Origin: Serilophus lunatus
Lineage: Eukaryota > Chordata > Aves > Passeriformes > Eurylaimidae
Assembly: GCA_013399895.1 (NCBI GenBank)
Contig: VXBA01003447.1
Location: 248,001 to 312,000, forward strand
Direction: 5' to 3'
DNA: 64,000 nucleotides
In this document: piece by piece, positions 28,608 to 40,600 of the stretch
How the letters are laid out: each line of letters opens with the position of its first letter
How positions within the stretch are numbered: position 1 is the first letter of the stretch
Translations under genes and position numbers: made by a program
Notes under the pieces: model-generated
What the model saw: the letters and a program-made list of their open reading frames with translations, nothing else
Database searches by the model: none
Told to the model about the DNA's origin: nothing

Positions 28608-31600
28608 CTGCAATAGCAAAAATGAATGAGACAAAGTTACATCTTAGACAAATACATGGATTTTGAGGATTTGAAAGCATTTCACTGGTGTTAGGAAAAT
28701 CTTTAAACACCTTATTAATTTGAATAAAGCACATAGATAGACAACCGAAAGAAGTTCAGTAATTAAACTGAAAGTCCTTTCATCTACATTTTCATTTAAT
28801 TGTCAGATTGATAACCGAGTTTAAAGTGAATAAAAACATTAGAGTTTGTCTTTTCAAGACTATGTGAATTTAAAGTGTGGAAACTACCCTTTAGGTCAAT
28901 AATTAATTATTTCACTGTTTATGAAAATGCATGGGTTTCTCTGACCTGGATAGGTCCTTGGATAGGAAGTGGAGCAATACCAATATTCTGGTATTTCTGT
29001 CTTCCAGGGTATTAAAAAGCACACATTTAGTATTCATAATCTTACATGCCTTTCATTGAGCCAACATGTTGAAGTGGCTCAACATCACAAATATCAGATG
29101 ACTATATAACATCCACATATTGGACTGGTTTGTACAGGTGAGCATGGTTTTGTTTTCAAGAACATCTGATGAAGTAGAGGACATGCCGCACACAAAAAAA
29201 AACACAGCAAAACTTCATTGCTTACCAGAGAGCCACTGCAGACATTTAGGTCGTTTTTCAACTGGCAGATAGACTCCTAAATAATATGCAGGAATGCCTG
29301 AGAGGGCAATACCAACACCAATGAGGGAATTGATTGTGTCACTGTAGAGAGGAACTAAGACCAGGAAAAGGGAACATAAACAGTATACTACAGGGAAGAA
29401 GAGGCTAAGCTGTGGAGACAAAAAAAAAATAAAAAAATCAACATTTATTAAAAGATGCAATAAATATTCTATTGCAAAAACACCAGGCTTTGCAGATTAC
29501 AGTTAGATATGTCCATAATAAAATTATGTACTGAATCTTTTGACTGCTTAGAGTCAGCACAATTTTGTAGCTTCTGTTTATGCTGCTGAGAGCCTCTTAC
29601 TTGGCACACACCTGAGTATCTGACCATTTTATCTTTCTGAGGCTGGCACAAGTTCAGTTCCTTTACAATTAGTAAAAGATCAACTTTTGAAAGCAGTACT
29701 TTAAAATTGAGCAGCAATGTGTAGTTTTCCCTCTAAGTTCAGTTGTGAGTTTTTAAATGTAATTTTGAATGGAAACAAACACAGCTAGACTTTCAGTTAC
29801 CATATTGATGCTATAGAAATAAAGGACTAATTTACAACCATTTTGTGTGGGCATTTAACAAATAGTATACCACAAATAAGGAAAGTTGGGCCACAAAGTT
29901 GATAAGAGGACTGGAGCACCTTCCCTACGAAGATAGGCTGAGAAAGTTGGGGCTGTTCAGCCTGGAGAAGAGAAGTTTGTGTGGAGACCGCGTAGCAACC
30001 TTCCAGTATTTGAAGGGGGCCTACAGAGAAGCCAAAGAAGGACTGTTCATCAGGAACTGTAGTGACAGGAGAAGGAGTAATGGGTATAAACTGAAAGAGA
30101 GGAAATTTAGGTGAGATATTAGGAAGAAATTCTTTACTGTGAGAGGGGTGAGATACTGGAACATGTTGCCCAGAGAAGCTGTGGATACTCCAACCCTGGC
30201 AGTGTTCAAAGCCAGATTTGAGAAAAATCCCTGGTCTACTGAGATGTGCCCCTGCCTATGGCAAGGGATGTTGAGACTATATGACCTCTAAGGTTCTTTA
30301 ACTGTTAACATTCTTTGCAATAACCTCTGTATGAATTTATTTTTCACTAGAGTAGTGAAGTTTCTCAAGAGTCTAAAAGTTGACATTTGAATACTAGGTG
30401 AAGCTCCCAAGAGTTTACTGGTATAAATGCTTCTTTTCTTTATAAAGGTTACAAATGTAAGTTGCTACATTTCAGAAAAGGAAGACGTATATGTGGAGTT
30501 GTGGTGTTGACTAAGCTGGCAAACGCTGACAGGAATTAAATAGTCATTGTCCATAATCTGACTGTAATCCTTGCTTTAGTAGAGTCAGAAACAAAACTGC
30601 CAATAAGGCAAGATTTAATCTTTATCTTCCACATATTTTGAAGGAGAGCTTAGAAATTAAGTATGAACATGCTTCAGGAAAATTTGGAAAGTTTTCTAGC
30701 AGTAGGTTCTTAGGATATTTCATTTGTTTGACTCTGTTTTAATTATTAATCAGGATGTTATGCTTAAATAGAAAAAAAATGTATGTGTAAAAATGATGCA
30801 GGACAGAGTGACAAGGAAGAAAATGTTTAGATTGGGTGCTAATTTGTAATGCTATTAATTTTTACTGCATCACTGCAGAGTTGAAATGCAGGTCATGGAG
30901 CCAAAATATGGGAGCAAGTGCATGGTTTTGTGTGCCTGTGAGACGTACTTTGTTTCTATGCAGTTTCCCTCTCCTAACTGATAGTTAAATGATCTTCTAG
31001 GTCAATCATTAAACTTGCATTTTACTGTGTATGACCACTAAGCAAAGAGAGAGAACAATTGAAATATGTTTGATTATTTAAGCTTCTGAACTTCTGTGTG
31101 AGCAGAACTGTGAACATTTATGGGCTTTGAAGGGATTTTGCTCAGTTTGTTAAATCACATAAGTTTGACGAGCGTTAACCTCTCTGGAGCCTCTATCACT
31201 AGCTCTACTGAGGTCCGTTGTTCTTCCAGGATGGACTAAGAACCTCAGAATTTATTTATTTTGAAGTAAAAAATATCTAAAAGTTTGAATGAAAGAAAAA
31301 GAAATGCTAAACGTCATTTCAACCTTATAGCAAAAGTACCAGAATGGATGCTTTTGTGGAAACTTAAATGGGTTTTGCCCTTTCATCTTTTATTTTGAAA
31401 GGATTTCTATGGCCAATAAATAGTCTATGACATAACTGGTAATGTTGAGGTTGTGGTATTAAAGAGCACACAAACACATGCATTAGCTGGCTTTTAGGGC
31501 TTGCTTCCTCTCTCGTTTACTTACTTTAATAGGCCGTGGTCTATGTGGCTGAGTATATCTCAAATATATCAGTCCTGCAACTGACAGGCCCACAAAGAGC

Positions 31601-34600
31601 CAGTAGTTGAAGCAGTAGTAATTAATGAGCAGGAAAACATCTTCCACAAGCAGATAAAGCAAAGTCATTAAGCCCTAGAGATAATAAAAACAAAGGTTTT
31701 TTAATGTGAAAATAAAGAGAGGGTAAAATTATAAGCTGGCCTGTTTCCAACATACTTGTCTGGACTTGGGAGATCAGGTCCTTGCAGGAAGGATGTACTG
31801 AAAACTTTGCGAAATCTGCAAATATGCTGTATGAAACATGCTGGTATCTCTTGGTTAAACACAGAAGTGATAGCACCACATTTGGCTGAAGAGGTGCAAA
31901 GTCTGTGAAGTTCAGCACCAGCAGGCCACCCTTCCAAGAAGGTCACTTGAGGAGGTCCAGATTCTACTGTGGTACAGAGAAGGCTGCTAAGAAGCTTTCA
32001 GTATACAGAGGTTTGCTCTGCTGCTCTGGTTGGCTTCAGTTTGAAAGCAAACTTTTTAGTTTCACTGTTGGAGGCTCCCACCATCCACTCATGAATTGAG
32101 ATCCCATTTGAGTAAATTTTGTGGCCTGCAGGTATGCTATACTGCCTGCATGGAAAAACCACCAGGAATTTAATGTCTGTTTTAACAGTTGAAATAAGTC
32201 CTCTTCCTATATGAAAAAATGTGAACAGTGGTTTATTAAGAGAGTATAAGTCATCTTACTAGTGCAAACATAAAGAGATTATAACTTTTAGTAAATTATT
32301 TGATGTCAAACAGGACTAGTATTATCATCTATTCATAAATGGTATGTAACACAGAGCAAAGGTAGCCACCATATGAAATACATGCTCAAACACATGGATT
32401 ATTTATGAAAATCATTTGCACTAATTCTATAAATTTTGTTTTCTCAATTTTGTGTCACAAGACTCATTTGTATAGTGACAGCAGGAAAAAGCCAATATTG
32501 CCATAGTCATCCAATGGTAGAAATTTAATTTTAAGAGATTTGTCACTCCTGTTATAACTGAAGTCACAGAGTATCAGCCTACAGCAGGGTCTGAGAGATG
32601 TTCCTGCAATATTTCTCTCTGCTGTCACTCTGAAAGCTCGCATAAAAACTTAAACAGCTTCTGTCTATACCATTACATATTTAGCCATTCTCTGTTTTCT
32701 CAGTAATGGTATTGTACTCCTCAATAATGTTGTTTGGAGAGCTTATGAATGTGAATCAAACCATGCTCTTTCCACTGCAAAAAACCTTATCAGAAAAAGT
32801 AACACCATCCCCCTCCCCTCAATAAGTTTTAGAAGTTGTGGGCATTTGCAGAAGATGTGTCCAGCACAGGAGAAGCCTGTGAGAAGCACTGGGCAGAAGC
32901 GAGGTGTTTTACCCCTGGATCTGAACACTGGCTGCTTGATGCTGCGTTGTCACTTACGTTGAAGAGAAGAGCAGGGACTGGTGTGAAGCACTTTATATGA
33001 ATCAAGCTCAGACTGACAGGGAGGTGTCCTTCCCTGGCTCCAACATAAAAAAGCCTAAAAAACAAATAAGAAAACTCAACTAGATGGTAAACCAAGCTTG
33101 TTGCTTTCTGACAGAAAAAAATTCCTTTTATTACTACATTGTAAATGCTGCTTTCGCCCCAAGTGGCTTTAGTTTATCAAATGGTGCTGATCACAAGAAG
33201 ACATGTCTGATCGCAACAACCCCTCCATCATCATACATGGCAAAAATTAACTATGTCACTTTTACTATGCAGTTGTAAAGAATGCAGATTAATAATTAAT
33301 TTTTAATTTTCAATTATTTAAAATAAATCTTGTATTTCATACCGAGATGCTGCAATAATTGATGAGTTTAAGCCACTATAGCAAGACATGGCCACTGCTA
33401 TAGGAATTATCCACTTAGCATGACTAAGGGTTTCATCACCAAATGTCTGTAACAGAAGAAGAAAATAATGGTGAGGCCCATTACATTGAGCATATGGAGA
33501 ATCCTGAGAAACTACTGAAAACACACCATCCAAAATGTAGTATCGTAGCCATTGCTTTCCTATGACACCCAATGATGACTTGGGAAATTAGACTTGGAAA
33601 AGCTGATCAGTGTCAAAATAAAAATGGCAGATATATTAAAAAAAGATTCAAAAAGAAATTTCTAAGCTGAGATCAAGTTGATAAGGGAAAAGAAGTATTG
33701 GCTTTAATCTATTCTGACAAATCCCAACTGTAGTAATTGAAGAATTTTCATTTTACTTCTGTATAATATATTAATAAAGTTTCAAAAAAGCATTTCAGTG
33801 AACATCTTCGTGTTGAAAATATTGCCATGGTCCTGCAGCATTAAACATCACACACCGTACATTATAATGATAATGAAAAACCCTGGTTCTTCAACCACCC
33901 AGACCTTCTATGGCTCTTTCTCTGTCTGATCCTGGCAAAAGCATCTTTCTAATGAGGTACTGTTAAGAGCATGATTTAAAGAGTATATAAGAGGATTTTT
34001 CAAGAGCAGATTTGTTGGATGCAATCTTGATACCTTCTAAAATACTGGTACTCTTACATGAAAAAAAATGTTTTACTCAAAGCAGCAACCTTTCAGCATG
34101 AAAGTATTTAAATTGTTTGCCAATAAGTATGCTACTTGTATACTACAAGAATTATGCAGTGTCTTTTGTCTTAGTTCTTTTCCCCAACTTACCACAGCCA
34201 CTGCATCACTCGTGAGGAGTGCTGACATGTCCAACACCACGTAGTAGGCTATATTAGTCAACAAGTAAATAACAGCCACAATAGGCATTGAAATTGTAAT
34301 AGAAAGAGGTAGATTCCTGCAAAAGGAAAGTGGAAAAGTTATTTCACATTATTTAAGTAAGAAATACTTAAATAAAAGAGTGTTCCCAGATTCAAACATT
34401 TGTGTATGGATACCTCCATCACATCTTGTAATCCATCATTTTGTAATCATGGAGTTACAAAATAACATGAAGTCATTTGTGGAACAATTCCATAAGCAAC
34501 TTAGTTGGTTGCTTGTGGGTCTGTCACAAGTTTTGGAGAAAAAATGATGTACATTCATACATATAAATTTAATATACTATCTTTTATATAGAGCAATTTA

Positions 34601-37600
34601 AGAGAGAACTTAAACAATGAAATTTAAAAGCACACTTAGGTATTTAATTGATTTTGGCATTTTTTTTTCCTAACTCATAGCCTAGGCATGTCCCAAGACA
34701 TGCTTTATCAGCCTGAGTAGCTGATGCACACAACTCCCACAGGGCTGACATCCCTTCAGAGGGGAGGAGATGATGTTTGCCCATAAACAGTAATGCTGAA
34801 GATCATATCATGAAAGTCACAAACCTGACACAGTCTTACTCTACTGGTGGCAAAACCAGTCCGGGAAAAATAATTGTTCTAACTGAAAAGAAGTAGGGAA
34901 TTTTACAGGGCTAGATTGACCCATGCTTTCCCCTGCTTTCAGTAGGGATTTATTCTCCCCCTTTAAAAATTCTAGTCTGAAGTGTAAGGTGTAAAATGCA
35001 TATATGAAAGCAAGTGATTTATTAGTGTGATACAACCGATGACTGAGCACAATACTCACAAAGTGTTCTCACTCCTTTGTTTGAAAAGAATAATGATTTT
35101 GGAGAGAAAATAGTTTGACTCATTTCCAGTCAGAAACAAATACAAAGCAGTTTGCCCTGGCATCACCTCTCAGAGATTCAGAAGAAAAGCATGTGTTTAC
35201 CTCTCAGGATTCTGCATTTCCTCGGTGACATAGTTGAGTGTGTCCCATCCCGAGTAGGAGAAGAGGGCAGAGTAGAGAGCCAGGGCAATCATCCCTGGGT
35301 TTGTTGCTGAGCCCTCAAATGGAGCTCTCAGGTTTTCCGTTTCCCCTGTACAAATGGCAGGCGCCAATTGCCTGTTACATTTCAAGGATTACGACAAAAC
35401 ATCACCAGCCGGTCGAGGGAGGGGATTGTCCTGCTCTGCTCTGCTCTGGGGTGGCCTCACCTTGAATATTGTGCGCAGTTTTGGGTGCCGGAATATAAGA
35501 AAGATATTGAGCTATTAGAGAGCATCCAGAGGAGGGCAGTGAAGATGGTGAAGGGCCTTGAGGGGAAGCCACATGAAGAGTGAATAAGGGCACTTGGTCT
35601 GTTCAGCTTGGAGAAGAGGAGACTGAGGGAAGACCTCATTGCAGTGACAACTTCCTTGTGAGGGGCAGGCACTGCTCTCTTCTGTGGTGACCAGTGACAG
35701 AATCCAAGAGAATGGCCTGAAGTTGTGTCAATGGAAGTTTAAGTTAGGTATTACAAGGGGTTTTTCATCCAGAGGATGGTTGGGCACCGGAAGAGGCTCC
35801 CCAAGGAAGTGGTCACAGCATCAAGCCTAAGAGAGTTCAAGAACCATTTAGACAATGCTCTCAGGCACGTGATGTGATTCTTGGGGATGGCTCTGTGCTG
35901 GGCTAACAGTTGGACTTGTGGGTTCCATCTAACTCTGCATATTCTGTGATTCTATGATACACAGAAAGTCTCAGCTAACCAAAAGGAAATAAAACTTCAC
36001 TGCATCCAGGTTTTATTAATCTATCTAAAAGTGCAAAGCTTACATATTTAATTGACAAACAGAGCTTCTGTCAGATTTTCAGAGAACTACACTTGTATAG
36101 GGAGAGAGCAGAACAAATTTTCCCATATTTGTTATTTGGATATGACTTGTGTAATTCTACCGGAATTCATGGAGTCTTCATTTCCTGGCATTACTGCCAA
36201 GCCTACGGAAGTAGGGAGCCATACTGACGGCATGCAAGTACCCTGTCAGCCAGGCAGAAACCCAATTTCAGTTCCTGAATCTGTCTCGTATTTCTTTCTA
36301 ATATTTGTGCTTTTATTTTCACCAAAATTAGTGAATTTCACCAAAATTGTCACCAGATGAATCAGTGGCCACTGGAGTGGGACCACCTGGATGTATGGTT
36401 CTCAGTGGGATGCTCTGTCCCACAAAGGTGTTCTCCAAAATTAAGAGAGAAGACTTTAAATATCTTTCCTGTCAAAATTCTCCTCTGGTTTAGCACAATT
36501 GTTTGAGATAACAACCTGAAGAATACTGCAAAATAGATGAAATGTTAACAAAACTGCACGAGTCTTCACTGCCATTCTGGAAGGAAGAAGAAAGGCCTTA
36601 CGGAGTTTGCAAAAGGGAAGTCATCTACATAATGCAAACGGAAGTGTGTTAAGTATTAAGGAAAACAGAAACATGCTGAAAACTCAATTATGAGAGAAAG
36701 TAAGGCCTTTGTTGCAAAACGAAAGCACTTCACCTGCCGGTTAATCTAAGGAGTCTATAGGTGCCACAAAAGCAATTCAGTCCTTGAAGAGCAGTCACTA
36801 CCAGGAGACTCTTTTAACCAAAGAAAGGAGGCTGTGAGATATACACTGTGGGGAAGAAAATGGTCAGAAGGAAAAAAAAAAAGAAATATCCAAAATGATT
36901 TTTTTAATTAACTAAAACCAGCTCATATTCAAAATCAGATACACTGAGAGTCTTTTAACCCAAGAGGTGTATCCAAGCACATCAGAAGGAATACAGCAGG
37001 GCTAAAACATCGTAATTGTTCTTTTCATTAAAACAGCTACTGACTTTAAAAGAGTCATTGACCTGATCACAGCTTCCTCCAGAAGTCTACATCATTCCTC
37101 CTCCCAGTCCTTCCTGTATTTAAGTGCTTGGTTCTGCTTAAACAAAGCAGAGACTAGACCTCTACTACCACTTAAAAGCTCTCAGCATTATATGTTCCTC
37201 ACAATAATGTTTCCTTTCCACTTTTACCCTCCCTGAACCCACAGAGCAATGCAGAGGAAACAAAGTGGGCTATATGGATGTGGCACCAGAGGGAGCAGCC
37301 CCCCGGGCCAAACAGCACACCAGTGAGCAGGCTGGCAGCTTTGAAGGAAGCAATTTTAATAGCAGTGGCAAAGCTGATACAGAGGTGACATCACAGACTC
37401 ACACATTTGTAAAACTGCAGCAGTTTTATGAGGGGAACTAATTCTTCATCTAACTGTGGCCCTTAAGCAATGCTTTTCCTCATCTTCATGTTCCAGCCTT
37501 AGGACTGGGTTTAGTTGCCCAGGTTTCTTTAGATTTGAACCAACCAGTGACAACTGACATACAGATAATGACTAAACAAAAAAGCTTTCTTAAAGTCTAG

Positions 37601-40600
37601 CGTAGCTTTACAGTGTAACAACTGATGCAACTGCAGCCAAGGGAAGGCCAGCAAACATGGAGAAGCAACCATGCTCATTAGGTTGACCAGCAGAAGAAAA
37701 AGATAATTCCTAAAATGAGGAGGGGAAACTGTATTTATTTCAGCTGAACATAGATACAATGACTATACAATTTAACAATTTCAAAGGAATTGAAAATTAA
37801 GAAACCTTAGTAACCTAAGCAGCAGAGCTAGAATTTGAACAGACTTCACTGTACCAGGGACCCAAATTAATAAAATCAAATCTACTGTCATATGCAAAGA
37901 TCAGAGGTAGCACTGGAATAAACTACTCTCCAGCTTTTCAGTGTGTTCAGTTCCGTCCAGTTATTGCTGGCAGGAGGTGGCTCATCTGTCCTGTGATGCC
38001 TTACATTAACACAATACTACAGTGATTCACAGAACTGCACTATTACAGTCTTCTCCCATTTGCACAACCATGCCCTTCCACAAATCCCAACAATGATTTG
38101 TTCCCTCCCTGATCCTCTCCCAGCAGGATGCTGTGGGGCAAGGCTGTGTGTGTGTGAAGTGTGAGGAGCAATGCAAGTTCTATTGTGCTGTCTTGTCACA
38201 GGACAGGTAGCAATGCACAAGCCAGAGACACTGAGGCTGACTTTAAACTAGTTAGCAGTAGAATGATATTAATTCAGGTGCTGTTTGCTATTCAGATCAA
38301 GCAACAGAAGACAGAAGAATAATTAACCCCCTACTGCTTAACAAGACATAAAAATCCTCTGATCTTCCTATGGAAGATTTTTTTTTTCAGAATAAACACC
38401 ACTTCCTATGTAAGGAGTTCAGATTTTGAAATTCATATATTGTTCATTTCATAGAATTTAAGTAAATGAAAATTATTCTTACCTTTACCAATTTTGTAAA
38501 GGCCAACAGATATCACCAAGACAAGAGCCAGAACTTTTGCATATGTGAAAACATCTTGCACGAGGGTTCCCCACTTCACATTAACACAATTAATAAATGT
38601 TAAGGAACCTGAAGAGAAAAAGAATATGCATGAAAGGAGCACTAGATGTTTTACATAACTGAAGTAATATTTTCAATCCATCCTTCAAGATATCACCCCT
38701 CTTTTAAGGAGTAACACTGACTCATATTTCACCCCTTCAGGACTACCTAGATTTTTTAAGATGAAAAACCTGGTTTAAAATCTACAAAATGGTTTTCTGA
38801 AGAGTATTGTTTTCATAACAGTAGGAAAGACAAAACACATCGATTTTTTAATTTTAGGGCTAACTCTGGCTCCTTTTAAATAATATTTAAAATTTATTAA
38901 AGTCAACATAGTTGCTTACATGAAAGAGGTAGAATTTTTTTTTATGCTTTATATCACAAAGTTCTCCATGCTAATTCAAGCTCTAGTCTACAGACTAGAG
39001 CTAGGGTACAGAATAAGGACAGCTTCTGCACAAAACTGTTTAGGTGCTGTGGACAAGGTACTGAACTGAGCTGGGCCAGCATGCTGTTACTCTGTGCCCA
39101 TGGTTTAAGTGTTTAATTCATGCTTTGGCCCTGAGTCTGAAGATTACACAAGTACCTATTTACATAATCCTTTCAGTAGGATCCAATACAAATAACAAGG
39201 TAGTTATTTGCAGAGAGCAAGTGGGATCAACTTGTTTTTCTTTCCTCCATTTGTCACATTCTTTGCAGTCAAGTTTGTCACTTAGCTGGCAGCAAGTCCA
39301 GCCAGAGGCTGAGCTGTGTGCTCACCTCCTCTCACTCTAGCACACACCCGGCATCACAGGCAGTTTCTCTCACTTGCACCTCCATGATTCAAAATAGATA
39401 GATGAGGAAAGGTAAGGGCATGCATTGGTGCTAGTTATGAGGCCCAGTTGCTGGAGAGGTAAGCAGAACAAATGTGGCGTGGGTAACCAAGAGTGCTCTC
39501 AAGCATGGACCAGATCGGGCTATTTTTCTCTAGAAGTTTTGTTGGTCTTTGCTTCTGTTTCCTTTCTGCCTGTAATTTACACTTCAGTTTTGAAAGGAAC
39601 AAAAAGGGTTTTGTAATGCTCAAAATGAAAATAATTCAGAAATAATACTGCCTGGTAAGGACAATAGCATCCAACCACAGATGCTTAAACATCTGTCTTC
39701 ATTGCCTTCATTTTCACAAATGAATCTGGTTATTTGACAGTGTTCCATCAGCTGTCAAGGTAGTAACAGACCTATTTACAGCATCACGACTTCATTTGGC
39801 CCACCTATTTCCTATTAATATACCAGTATTGAGCAATAGGGTAAGAATTTTGTCTTTATTCTGGTATTAAAAAACCTTAATAGATTATATAGTTATTGTT
39901 CATGCCTAGTTTCATGTTTGATTGTAATTTTTAATGCCTATACAGAATGACTTTTGAAAACCTTGTTTTAGTGAAGTATGGAGAGGAAGAGGGGTTGCTC
40001 TGTACACCAAGAAATGGATAGAATGTGAAGAGCTGTCTCTGAAGAACAGCCGCATACAGGTGATACTGGAGCTGATGATCACCATTGTAAGTGAGCTAAC
40101 TGGGAACATCAAGAATGGAGGCAGCCTGTGCTGCAGTGATCATGCAGTGATGGAGTTTGGAGGACTGAGGGTACGGGTGAGGTAAGGAAGAGAGTGAGGC
40201 CCCTGCACTTCAGGAAAGCAAAGTTCCAGCAGTTCAAAGAGTTAGTCACTAAGAACCCCTGAGAAACAGCACTCAGGGAAAAGGAAACAGAACAGAGCTG
40301 GCGGATCTTTAAGGATATTTTGGAGAGCAAGAGCTCTAGTTCCCCTGGTGTAAGAAGTCAGGTAAGGAAGGCAAGAGACCGATATGGCTGAATCAAGATC
40401 AGTTGGTCAAACTAAAAGGCAAGAAGGAAAGGCACAGGCAATTGAAACAGGTGAGGTATACTGGGACGCTGCTTGTGTAGGGACAGGGGTCAGGATGGGC
40501 AAGGTGCAGCTGGAGCTGAACTTGGCGAGGGATGTAAAGAATAATAAGCACTTCTAGAGGTATGTCAGCTAGAAAAGGAAAGACAAATAAAGTGTGCCCC

